From the NCBI RefSeq assembly GCF_022829385.1, contig NZ_JAKSXX010000274.1:1-57866 (forward strand): DNA of 57,866 nucleotides, in the 5' to 3' direction. Of this stretch, positions 1 to 7,267 are shown in pieces; positions within the stretch are counted from its first letter, which is position 1, and each line of letters opens with the position of its first letter. The notes beneath the pieces are model-generated. The model worked only from the letters and a program-made list of their open reading frames with translations. It was not told the origin of the DNA and ran no database searches. The position numbers and the translations under genes are program-made. This stretch comes from Methylobacterium sp. J-070 (lineage in GTDB: Bacteria; Pseudomonadota; Alphaproteobacteria; Rhizobiales; Beijerinckiaceae).

Positions 1-74
1 TGTGCCGTCTGCACCTCGATCTGGCGCAGCTTCAGCACCACCTGCTCCGCGCTCGTCTTCTGACCTCGCCGCAT
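1..74 (-). CDS. IS3-family transposase OrfA, N-terminal fragment
   Basis: OrfA is the helix-turn-helix DNA-binding half of IS3-type transposases, normally joined to the DDE half OrfB by programmed frameshifting. The fragment begins MRRGQKTSAEQVVLKLRQIE, which matches the start of IS407-like OrfA proteins (the xxFTxEQIxxxLR region). Start choice is firm: AAGGAG lies six bases before the ATG at 74. Only about 24 codons are in the window. Confidence 0.75.
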   Translation of the reverse strand, partial: MRRGQKTSAEQVVLKLRQIEVQTA

Positions 75-140
75 GTCCGACTCCTTCGATCCTGGCTGAT
101 CCTCTCAATCAGCCCGGTCCAAAGCCAGCCGGTCAGGTCA
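1..140 (-). mobile_element. Left-terminal part of an IS3-family insertion sequence
   Basis: This is the upstream end of an IS that continues past the window edge. Reading leftwards, the proposed end begins TGACCTGACC at position 140, followed by about 60 nt of leader, a Shine-Dalgarno AAGGAG and the orfA start. IS3-family ends usually start with TG/TGA, which fits. The exact boundary is inferred from two facts: the neighbouring secreted-protein frame stops exactly in this TGA, and orfA lies just inside. The other end, orfB and the target duplication are not visible. Confidence 0.6.
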
Positions 141-365
141 ACCCGGTCGCCGGGCATTCCAGTCAGACACACGCGATCGGTCGGTTACGCTCAAGTTCAA
201 CGTGCGAGCCTGTCGATAAACGTGGGTCGTCGCGGTGACCTCATCCACTACTTCGACGAATGACAGCACGGCGTCCATACTGTCCGCATGGGCTGTGATC
301 GGCGCAACGACGGTCGCGAGGAGTAGGATAAATCGTGCGATACGCGATTTTGAAACCGGGCCCAT
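138..365 (-). pseudogene. Small secreted protein truncated by the IS
   Basis: The reading frame encodes 75 residues with a clear Sec signal peptide: a basic start (SKSR), a hydrophobic run around residues 10-24 and a likely cleavage after THA-HADS. The mature part is short and has no motif I recognise. The stop codon TGA (140-138) coincides with the first three bases of the presumed IS end, so the original protein was probably longer and the present stop comes from the insertion. It may still be made as a short secreted peptide. No clear Shine-Dalgarno is visible. Confidence 0.5.
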
Positions 366-1166
366 GCGAGTGGTCCACCATTACGACCGTCAAGGTATCG
401 CAGTCGATGCTGTCAATCGGGATAAATCTGCCGCTACATATTGCTCTATATATGCCGGAATAAATTAAGAATGAGGATTATAAGATTCACATTCAGCATC
501 AGGACGATCGCGCCAGAACACGCAACTCTGAGCCAAAAACTGGATCGGTTGCCGGGAACGTTCGACGGCGGGCCAGCCTGTTCGAACACCGGCTGGAAAG
601 GCGCCGCGACGCAAGTATACGAGAAGGTACTTCACCACCCACCACGATAGGCACACCCCTATGGCCGCCATCGGGACGTAAACGACTAGGCCCGCGGGTT
701 GGTCGCTCGAATGCACCATTCGCGTCCGATACCAAGCCTGACTTGACCGGCTCCTAACGGGCGGGAGCGGGCGATAGGGCAACGTCCGCTTGATTAGAGT
801 TTACCCTCCAAAGCGGACTGGCGGAAATCCACCCATCTCGGTCGCAAGCGACAGCCAGCCGAGTTGCCCGTGAGCGGACATTCCGAGGGTCAGCGAAGGG
901 TCGAAAGCGGCTGCGACTGCGAGTGCAGGCTGGAGATCAGCGGTATAGTCCCTCCGCATGGAGGCGCCTGAGCAGCGCGCAGGTTTGCTCCTGGGCTGCA
1001 ACGCCGCCCTCTCGCTTCTCGAAGCCATACTTACACATCGGTATCAGCTTCCGCGTCGCCCGATCCATCGCCGAGCCCTCCTAGAGGATCAGAACCTAGC
1101 GGTCGGTGAGATCCTTGAAGAAGCACCAGAGCGCTCGCGCATCATCCATGGTCGGCTCCTTGCCTG
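366..1166. other. 800-base stretch without a supportable gene
   Basis: No frame here has a ribosome site plus recognisable protein features. The stretch has pieces around 780-900 (CAACGTCCGCTT, AAGCGGAC, GAGCGGACATT) resembling the CGTCCGCTTACGG repeat at 12.87 and 31.39 kb, so part of it is probably decayed repeat DNA. An open frame on the minus strand at 465-782 (105 codons) has a hydrophobic stretch but no ribosome site. Confidence 0.4.
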
Positions 1167-1775
1167 TCACCGTAGCTTAAATTCAGCGATCAGGTCGGGG
1201 CGCGCGGCCAGCACTCGCTCCAGCCGGCTCTCCGGCCACATCTCGATGCGGGGCAAGGCTCCGCCCGCATTGTGTCGTTCGATCCATTGCACAGCCTGTT
1301 GGCTGAACCGGCCCGTGGTCGCGATGATGAGCATGTCGACCCTCGGGTCGGTCCAGAGGCACATCTGATCCTTGGCAGCGCCGATGTCGGCGACCGGCAC
1401 GCTCTTCGAGAGCCAGTGCTTGCATTGGATGATCACGCGCTCCCGCCGTGTGTCCGCGAGTGCGTCGGGGATGATGCGCGTAACCGACAGGTCGCGACCG
1501 CAATCGGGCGCGTTCGTCCGCATCAGCCATTCGGGGTTCTCGTACCCGGGCTGATCGCTGAGCAGCGTGTAGATCAGGCGCTCGAAGCCCTCCGCATCGA
1601 GCTTGGCCCAGTCGAGCTTGGTCAAGATCGGCCCGCGCGGCTTCGCGGCCACCAGCTCACCGAGGTCGGCGGCGGCGACTGGCACCGGCTCGTTGGCGCC
1701 GTACAGTCCCTTGTGGAGGCTGGCCTTCACCGCCGGCCAGTCGGCCTTCCTAATGTCATTCAGGTCGCCGACCAT
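1167..1775 (-). CDS. Mrr-like restriction-endonuclease-fold protein
   Basis: A 202-aa protein with the PD-(D/E)xK nuclease layout of the Mrr_cat type. A helix with EGFERLIYTLL (residues 62-72) is followed by GRDLSV with Asp95, and then by the strand VIIQCKHW with Gln117 and Lys119, the usual D...QxK active-site pattern. Such domains cleave foreign or modified DNA. It is the last gene of a leftward set of three, starting 18 bases after the preceding stop, and is probably cotranscribed with the helical protein and the nucleotidyltransferase-like protein. No methyltransferase is adjacent, so a classical restriction-modification pair is unlikely; a modification-dependent or abortive defence role is inferred. 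The nuclease fold is well supported, the role is not. Confidence 0.8.
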   Translation of the reverse strand: MVGDLNDIRKADWPAVKASLHKGLYGANEPVPVAAADLGELVAAKPRGPILTKLDWAKLDAEGFERLIYTLLSDQPGYENPEWLMRTNAPDCGRDLSVTRIIPDALADTRRERVIIQCKHWLSKSVPVADIGAAKDQMCLWTDPRVDMLIIATTGRFSQQAVQWIERHNAGGALPRIEMWPESRLERVLAARPDLIAEFKLR

Positions 1776-1793
1776 GCCGAAGCCCAGGTGTCG

Positions 1794-2351
1794 TCAGAGG
1801 ATGGGCCATGCAGGCGGCTTCTGCACGCTACTACCGAGCAGGACCTCGATCTGGTTGGCAAGCTCGCGCATACGCTGCCATGCTGGCCGCGCTTTTAACT
1901 CCGTGTAGGTCGGCAGATCCGTATCGACCGGCTCGACGCTCTGCAGGCATGTATCGAACTCGTCCATCGCGCCGAGAAGCACGTCGCGGATCAGGGCGCG
2001 GCGCTTCTGATCGAGGCGGAAGCGGTACTCGCCGATCTGCCGCCCCTCAGACCATAGAGCCGCCTCGAACCGCGCTGTCTCCAGCGGCTCGTCCAGCTCC
2101 AAGAGGTCGATACGGGTAGCGGCAACGCCGTCGAGGTCGGGTGGACACAGATTGGGCTTCCAGCCGTCGATCGCCGGAAGCGCCCACAGCACGCTGTCGA
2201 AAGAGCGGGCGCGGTCCTCATACTCGGGATTGTGGTCGAGTGACACGGCCGCGGGAAAGAGCGCCTTCAGCTCGTCCCAGAGCCGCTGCAGCTTGAGGAG
2301 GTTGGCCTCGGTCGCCTCGAACTGCTTGAGGGCCTCCATGATTGGACTCAA
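1794..2351 (-). CDS. Conserved-looking helical protein of the nuclease operon, function unknown
   Basis: A 185-aa protein that I do not assign to a named family. It looks mostly alpha-helical: residues 1-30 form a charged heptad-like helix, and the last third contains another (LKARPAWQRMRELANQIEVLL). The centre has an IDGWKP element and repeated acidic pairs. The start is taken as TTG at 2351 because GGAGG lies five bases before it; the next in-frame ATG (2339) is too far from that site. It sits between the nucleotidyltransferase-like gene (20 bases upstream) and the Mrr-like nuclease (18 bases downstream), so it is probably a partner or specificity component of one of them. Confidence 0.7.
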   Translation of the reverse strand: MSPIMEALKQFEATEANLLKLQRLWDELKALFPAAVSLDHNPEYEDRARSFDSVLWALPAIDGWKPNLCPPDLDGVAATRIDLLELDEPLETARFEAALWSEGRQIGEYRFRLDQKRRALIRDVLLGAMDEFDTCLQSVEPVDTDLPTYTELKARPAWQRMRELANQIEVLLGSSVQKPPAWPIL

Positions 2352-2371
2352 GGCGTCCTCCCTTCTGGATC

Positions 2372-2887
2372 TTACGGCCTAACTGGCCATACCTGCAGCC
2401 CGAACAACGACGTTGGGTGCAACGCGATCACGGGGCGTTGGGCGAGGTGCCAAGCCGTCCGTGTGCGGGCATTGGCGAGGTAGCGCCGGACGGCCCTCGC
2501 CTCATCCTCCCCGACTTCTACCTCGATGGAGCGCCCGAGCACGTCGACACGGCGCCCGGCGTAGCCTGTGTCGTCGGGGTGGTAGCCAAGCGCTGAAGGG
2601 CCGAAATCGCACGTCTTCCGCCAGCGGACGGGGAAGCGCCCGCGTGGGTGTGATCGGAAGAAGCCCCACACGTCGAGATCCTTTACCTCATGGTGGCCGT
2701 CCACCCAGTGCTGCGCCGCGCCCTGGCAAAGGGCAAGCAACAGGAGCCGGCCCCGGTAGCGACCGGAGGTGTCCGGGCGGCGGTCGAACAGACCTTCGAA
2801 CACGGGTAGTGCGAGCTGCACGAGGCGGCGCAGGTGCTCTTCGGCGATGGGCTCGCAGCAGCGCGAGACGCCGTCACACGGCATCAT
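2372..2887 (-). CDS. Minimal nucleotidyltransferase-fold protein
   Basis: A 171-aa protein carrying the signature of the Pol-beta-like nucleotidyltransferase fold: a helix ending CQGAAQH (Gly56-Ala57), then KDLDVW with Asp70 and Asp72, and a third acidic residue in GRRVDVLG (Asp115). This hGx-(9-13)-DhD plus distant D layout is that of MNT-type and related enzymes, which transfer AMP or other nucleotides to proteins or small molecules. It is much shorter than CD-NTases of CBASS systems, and no CBASS accessory genes are present. It is the first gene of a leftward operon with an unknown protein and an Mrr-like nuclease. Start (ATG ATG at 2887) is uncertain because no clear Shine-Dalgarno precedes it. 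Confidence 0.72.
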   Translation of the reverse strand: MMPCDGVSRCCEPIAEEHLRRLVQLALPVFEGLFDRRPDTSGRYRGRLLLLALCQGAAQHWVDGHHEVKDLDVWGFFRSHPRGRFPVRWRKTCDFGPSALGYHPDDTGYAGRRVDVLGRSIEVEVGEDEARAVRRYLANARTRTAWHLAQRPVIALHPTSLFGLQVWPVRP

Positions 2888-2940
2888 TTAGTTACAACGC
2901 AACATCCGAGTTCTGAAAATAGAATTCTCCTCCCTCTCGA

Positions 2941-2960
2941 CAACCCTAGCTTGAGGGTTG
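2941..2960. promoter_or_regulatory. Perfect 7-bp inverted repeat in a divergent control region
   Basis: CAACCCT (2941-2947) and AGGGTTG (2954-2960) form a perfect inverted repeat with a six-base spacer. It lies in the AT-richer gap between the leftward nucleotidyltransferase/nuclease genes and the rightward coiled-coil nuclease gene, 20 bases before the latter's GGAGG. It could be an operator shared by both directions or an RNA hairpin in the leader; no local regulator gene is evident. Confidence 0.4.
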
Positions 2961-2990
2961 CATCCTCTAACCAACAATCGGAGGATCGCA

Positions 2991-4586
2991 GTGGCCCGGA
3001 GCTTCATCAGCACCGTCAGTAGGATGGCGAGGGAAGCCGATCGAGCCCGCCGAAACCAGGAACGTGCCAAGGCGCGCTATGTGCACGCCGCCGCGCAGGA
3101 AGCGAGACTACAGGAACGAGTCGCTGCTCAGACGGCCCGACAGTTGGATAAGCTGGAGCGCCAAGCCTATCTCGAAGCGCGTCACGAAGAGGTCCAGTTC
3201 GAGAACGATCTTCTCACTCATCAGATCGAGGAGTTGAACGGTATCTTGGAAGCCGCGTTGTCGACTGATCTGACGGTAGACTTCGACGCTTTGCTAAAGC
3301 ACGTCTCTGACGGGGACTTGAATAGCGATCTGTCGTTACGACTGACGCCCGTCCCACCCTTGGATACGCTGCTACCTGCGCCGCTCGGTTTCTTCGCACG
3401 GCTGATGCCGGGCGCGCAGGGCCGCCATCGACACTTGGTGGAACAGGCTCAGACGTCCCACGAAGCACTTCTGGCTGATCTCGAAGCGGTCCGGCAGCGA
3501 CGTGGTGCGGCGCTCGCCGATCTGCAGGCCAAGGCGGAGCGCCACAACGTCGAGATCTCGGCGCTACGAGACGCCTATCGTGCTGGCGATGCGGAAGCGG
3601 TCGTCTCCTACTTCGAAGCCGTGTTCCAGCGATCCGAGTACCCCGACAGCTTCCCGCAGGACCACAGCATCGCCTTTGCGCCAGAGTCCAAGCAACTCGT
3701 CGTCGACTACGAAATCCCCGCGATGGACGAGGTGGTCCCCACTGTCGAGAAATATCGCTACGTCCGGGCCAACGATGAGATCGTCGAGACCAAGCGCAGC
3801 GAGAAGGCTCGGCAGGCCCTCTACGCTCAGGCGCTGGCGCAGACCGCCTTGCGCCTCCTGCACGAGGCCTTCGACTCGGACGAAGCCCAGGTGGTCGAGA
3901 GCGCGGTGGTGAGCGTGTTCGTCTCGACGATCGATCGCGCGACAGGCCGGCCGATCCGCCCCTGCCTCGTCTCCGTGCGCGTCTCGGCCGAGCAGTTCGC
4001 GCAGCTCAACCTCGACCGCGTTGAGCCGGCCACATGCCTGAAACAGCTCCGCGCCCACGTCTCGGGACACCCCTCCGAACTCGTACCGGTGAAGCCAATC
4101 GTCGACATAAACATGGTCGATCACCGCTTCATCCAGGAGGCGGACGTGCTGTCGACCCTCGACAGTCGGCCGAACCTGATGGAGCTGACGCCCAGCGAGT
4201 TCGAGTCGCTGATCACCAACCTGTTCGAGCGCATGGGCCTCGAAGCGCGCCTGACGCAGGCATCGCGCGATGGCGGCGTGGATTGTGTGGCCTTCGACCA
4301 ACGCCCGATCTTCGGCGGCAAGGTCGTGATCCAGGCCAAGCGCTACAAGCACACGGTCGGGGTCAGCGCCGTTCGCGACCTTTACGGCACGGTGATGAAC
4401 GAAGGTGCATCGAAGGGCATCCTCGTCAGCACCAGCGGCTACGGCAAGGCGGCGTTCGAGTTCGCCAATGGCAAGCCACTTGAGCTGATTAGCGGCCCGA
4501 ACCTTCTCTCGCTTCTGGCGGAACACGCCGGTATCGAGGCGAAGATACAGGCTCCAGAGGGGTGGATCGATGGCGCCGTCGTGTAG
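2991..4586 (+). CDS. Coiled-coil restriction endonuclease of the Mrr type
   Basis: A 531-aa protein. Residues 10-80 are rich in Ala, Arg, Glu and Gln with heptad spacing, and another charged helical stretch follows at about 150-200, both predicted coiled coil. A central alpha/beta region follows, and residues 400-510 form an Mrr_cat nuclease: TPSEFESLITNLFERMG, then DGGVDCVAF (Asp431) and VVIQAKRYK (Gln448, Lys450), followed by the strand GILVSTSGYG. Mrr-type enzymes cut foreign, often methylated, DNA. The GTG at 2991 is chosen over an upstream ATG at 2958 because GGAGG ends six bases before it. It diverges from the nucleotidyltransferase/nuclease operon, and the two together make a small defence-like island. 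No methyltransferase is adjacent. Confidence 0.85.
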   Translation: MARSFISTVSRMAREADRARRNQERAKARYVHAAAQEARLQERVAAQTARQLDKLERQAYLEARHEEVQFENDLLTHQIEELNGILEAALSTDLTVDFDALLKHVSDGDLNSDLSLRLTPVPPLDTLLPAPLGFFARLMPGAQGRHRHLVEQAQTSHEALLADLEAVRQRRGAALADLQAKAERHNVEISALRDAYRAGDAEAVVSYFEAVFQRSEYPDSFPQDHSIAFAPESKQLVVDYEIPAMDEVVPTVEKYRYVRANDEIVETKRSEKARQALYAQALAQTALRLLHEAFDSDEAQVVESAVVSVFVSTIDRATGRPIRPCLVSVRVSAEQFAQLNLDRVEPATCLKQLRAHVSGHPSELVPVKPIVDINMVDHRFIQEADVLSTLDSRPNLMELTPSEFESLITNLFERMGLEARLTQASRDGGVDCVAFDQRPIFGGKVVIQAKRYKHTVGVSAVRDLYGTVMNEGASKGILVSTSGYGKAAFEFANGKPLELISGPNLLSLLAEHAGIEAKIQAPEGWIDGAVV

Positions 4587-4699
4587 GCGGCCTTCGGCCC
4601 GCTTAGTGTGACAGGTACGGCGCAGATATGCGGACGGCAAGGCTGAGTTCCAGCTGCACCGTTCCACAATGCTTGCCCTATTGGAACGCCGCACTCCGC

Positions 4700-4793
4700 G
4701 TCCTGCTGCACGGCCCGGACCATCTGATCATTGGCCGACCAAAGATCCTGCATCTCGTCGAGATAGACCTCTTTCAGGCTGTTGGGTGCCGAC
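4700..4793 (-). pseudogene. YciE/DUF892 ferritin-like protein, surviving N-terminal fragment
   Basis: From the ATG at 4793 the frame reads about 31 residues matching the first helix of DUF892 proteins (LKEVYLDEMQDLWSANDQM then VRAVQ). After that the resemblance ends and the frame runs on into unrelated sequence antisense to the 3' part of the Mrr-type gene. Intact family members are roughly 160-190 aa and fold as ferritin-like bundles, often stress-induced. The break marks the right edge of the inserted nuclease island. Its former promoter region faces the PAS/LuxR gene. Confidence 0.65.
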
Positions 4794-5007
4794 ATCGTTT
4801 CCTCCGTTCGGTTGTCGATACCTCGCAAACCGAAGGGACATCACGCCGTTCCGGCAATCGGCATCGCCGTTCGTTCCGCTTGGGGTCTCAGAGTACGATG
4901 CAGCTGGAAACCCTCGGCTGCCGTCGAAGATTTTCCTCCAGCCACCGTCGTTCGCATCGGGGCTTTCCATGCGTGCGAACGTTGGCGTTTCGCAAGGAGA
5001 GACGCCG

Positions 5008-6492
5008 ATGGCGGATGAGACGCGCCACACGCAGATGCGGCAGATCGTGGCCGGTCTGTCCGAGGGCGTGATCCTGATCGAGCTGGATCAGACCATCGCC
5101 TATGCGAACGATGCCGCCGTGATGATGCATGGGGTTGCGGATGCCGGCGATCTCGGCGCCACCGTGTCCGAGTACCGCGCGAACTTCACGCTGCACTACC
5201 GCAATCATCGAGAGATCGGCCCGCTGCAGCATCCGCTCGACCGGGTGCTCGCCGGCGAGGTGTTCCGCGACATCGTGGTCGAGTTGGTCCCCAAGCGGGA
5301 TCCGTCCCATAGGTGGATGCACCGCATCCGCAGCTTAGTGACTATCGACGCCGATGGCACACCGAACGGCCTCGCCCTGGTGATGCAGGATGTGAGCGAG
5401 CGCTACCAGGCCGAGGCCCGGTTCGAGCGGATGTTTAACGCCAACCCGGCCCCGGCGATCATCTGCCGGATCGCCGATCTGCGCTTCGTGCGGGTCAACC
5501 ACGGCTTTCTCGACCTGACCGGTTACCATCGCGACGATGTGCTCGGCCGGAGCTTCTGCGAGATCGATTTGCTGCGCGAGGCCGAGCGGCGGGAGATGGC
5601 TATCCATCGCCTGCACGAGGGCCGCACCATCCCGCAGATGGAGGCTCGGCTCGCGACCCCGTGTGGGAAGGGCCGCTACGTGATCGTGGCCGGGCACGCC
5701 ATCGAGATGCCCGGCCCGGGCGGCATCGAACCGTGCATGCTGTTCACCTTCGCCGACCTTGAGGATCGCCGGAAGGCGGAGATGGCCCTGCGCCACAGCG
5801 AGGAGCGCTTCGCCAAGGCGTTCGACCTCTCGCCGGTGCCGGGCGCGTTGCTGGACGCGGACGGACTGGAGATCACCAGCGTCAACCAGGCCTTCTCCAC
5901 GACGTTCGGGCACATTCCCGAGGCCGTGGGCGGCCAGTCGCTCGCCGACCTCGCGCTATGGATCGACCGGGCCGAGCAGCGCAAGTTCTCCCGCGACTTG
6001 AGGCGGCTCGGCAGCGTCCGAGACTTCGAGGCCGTGCTGCAGGATGCCGCCGGCGCCGAGATCGACTGCCTCGTCTCGGCCGAGCGGGTGAGCATCAATG
6101 ATGAGGCCTGTGTGCTGTGCGTCCTGCAGGACATCACCGCCCGCAAGCGCTCGGAGCGCGAACTGATCTCCGCCATCGAGGCGGTGATGGCGGACGCGTC
6201 GTGGTTCAGCCACGGGGTGATCGACAAGCTGGCGACCCTGCGTCACCCGTCGCGCTCTGCCCGGCCGTCGCTCGGTGTCGAGAACCTGACGATCCGCGAA
6301 CAGGACATGCTCACGCGGATCTGCCAGGGCGCCACCGACCAGGAGATCGGGGCCGAGTTGAAGCTGTCGCCGAACACGGTGCGCAATCACGTCTCCGGGC
6401 TGTACCGCAAGCTCGGGGTCAACCGCCGCAGCGCCGTGGTGGTGTGGGCGCAGGAGCGCGGGATCGGGCCGAACACGCGGCAGCAGCGCTGA
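5008..6492 (+). CDS. PAS-domain LuxR-type transcriptional regulator
   Basis: A 494-aa cytoplasmic sensor-regulator. Three PAS-like segments occupy about residues 5-125, 130-255 and 260-385 (marks include DGLEITSVNQAF and the linker VLQDITARKRSERE). A LuxR/FixJ helix-turn-helix is at about 425-485: LTIREQDMLTRICQGATDQE, then LKLSPNTVRNHVSGLYRKLG. No transmembrane segment or receiver domain is seen, so a ligand or cofactor bound by the PAS domains probably controls DNA binding directly. Start at ATG 5008 is preceded by AAGGAGA; a longer open frame upstream lacks coding character. It leads the stress-gene series that begins 160 bases downstream, whose expression it might control; that link is inferred from position only. 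Confidence 0.85.
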   Translation: MADETRHTQMRQIVAGLSEGVILIELDQTIAYANDAAVMMHGVADAGDLGATVSEYRANFTLHYRNHREIGPLQHPLDRVLAGEVFRDIVVELVPKRDPSHRWMHRIRSLVTIDADGTPNGLALVMQDVSERYQAEARFERMFNANPAPAIICRIADLRFVRVNHGFLDLTGYHRDDVLGRSFCEIDLLREAERREMAIHRLHEGRTIPQMEARLATPCGKGRYVIVAGHAIEMPGPGGIEPCMLFTFADLEDRRKAEMALRHSEERFAKAFDLSPVPGALLDADGLEITSVNQAFSTTFGHIPEAVGGQSLADLALWIDRAEQRKFSRDLRRLGSVRDFEAVLQDAAGAEIDCLVSAERVSINDEACVLCVLQDITARKRSERELISAIEAVMADASWFSHGVIDKLATLRHPSRSARPSLGVENLTIREQDMLTRICQGATDQEIGAELKLSPNTVRNHVSGLYRKLGVNRRSAVVVWAQERGIGPNTRQQR

Positions 6493-6654
6493 AGCAGGCG
6501 GAAACCGTGACAGAACTACCAAGCCAGTTTGGTACAAATGTACTTTATGTAAATCGTCGGAACTTCGAGTAGATCACCTGATTACGCAGTGGTAGCTCTG
6601 CTCACGCGAGCATCTCGGAAGATCATCCCGGCGGGTTGATACGAGGAGATCCGT

Positions 6655-6837
6655 TTGGTGGGGCGTCGGAAGGTGCTCTCGCCCGACCATATCCGGGCTC
6701 TGATCAAGGAAGCCATCAGCATCATCGAGGGCGACCGCGCGATCCAGGCGGAAGCGGCCGCCGAGATCGCCGCTATCGAAGCCGCGCACACGTCGTTGAA
6801 ACCCGAGCCGAGACCAAAGCGCGCGACCCGCACTTGA
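6655..6837 (+). CDS. Small charged protein, function unknown
   Basis: A short frame of about 60 residues: a basic start (VGRRK), a central amphipathic helix with alternating Glu, Ile and Ala (DHIRALIKEAISIIEGD...), and a basic tail ending KRATRT. GAGGAG at 6643-6648 supports a start at TTG 6655 or GTG 6658. There is no signal peptide or membrane segment. It sits at the head of the stress-gene series, 108 bases before glsB. I do not recognise a family. Confidence 0.5.
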   Translation: MVGRRKVLSPDHIRALIKEAISIIEGDRAIQAEAAAEIAAIEAAHTSLKPEPRPKRATRT

Positions 6838-6945
6838 TGCCGGGTCGCGAGCGGACACGGGGCTGCAGCCGCGGCTTCTGCGCGCCTTCAGCAAACCTGC
6901 AGACGGACGCACTCCAACCCACACCGAGAGAAGTGGAGCCGGACC

Positions 6946-7201
6946 ATGTCACTCCTCGCCTGGATCGTGCTCGGCCTCGTGGCCGGCTTCATCGGCAGCA
7001 AGGTCGTGAACAACACCGGCCAGGGCCTGCTCGTCGACATCCTGCTCGGTGTGGTCGGCGCTGTCGTCGGCGGCTTCCTGTTCAACCAGTTCGGCGAGCC
7101 CGGCGGGGCTGAACCTCTACAGCCTGCTCGTCGCAGTCGTCGGCGCGGTGGTCGTGCTGTGGCTCTACCACGCCCTGGTCAGCCGTCGCCGGGTGTTCTG
7201 A
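6946..7201 (+). pseudogene. GlsB/YeaQ/YmgE family stress membrane protein, frameshifted
   Basis: Codons from ATG 6946 encode the typical start of the GlsB/YeaQ (transglycosylase-associated) family: two hydrophobic helices separated by GSKVVNNTGQG, then GAVVGGFLFNQFGEPG. At about 7104-7108 the frame is lost, and the expected third helix continues in the next frame as LNLYSLLVAVVGAVVVLWLY, ending RRRVF with TGA at 7199-7201. The unshifted frame instead runs on into an Arg/Pro-rich tail to 7251. A single missing base in the G-rich run CGGCGGGG explains this. It is either a true mutation or an assembly error. Intact relatives are about 80-90 aa inner-membrane proteins induced by stress. Confidence 0.8.
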
Positions 7202-7267
7202 CCCTAGCCAACCCGCTTTCGCCGCTCCCGGCCGAAGATCGAACCATCTGACTTGAGAGTACCGACC

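Noticed and set aside
465..782. A 105-codon minus-strand frame with a hydrophobic stretch
   Set aside because: No ribosome site or known family, and neighbouring sequence looks decayed; mentioned only under the gap entry.
2372..2887. CBASS cyclase as the identity of the nucleotidyltransferase-fold gene
   Set aside because: The protein is only 171 aa, and no Cap2/Cap3 or typical effector genes are adjacent; the Mrr-like nuclease lacks a nucleotide-sensing domain that I can see.
1167..4586. A classical restriction-modification system
   Set aside because: No gene with methyltransferase motifs (FxGxG with DPPY or PCQ) was found in the region.
3564..4694. A 376-codon open frame antisense to the Mrr-type nuclease gene
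   Set aside because: It mirrors the codon positions of a gene with clear motifs and a ribosome site; its product has no recognisable domain.
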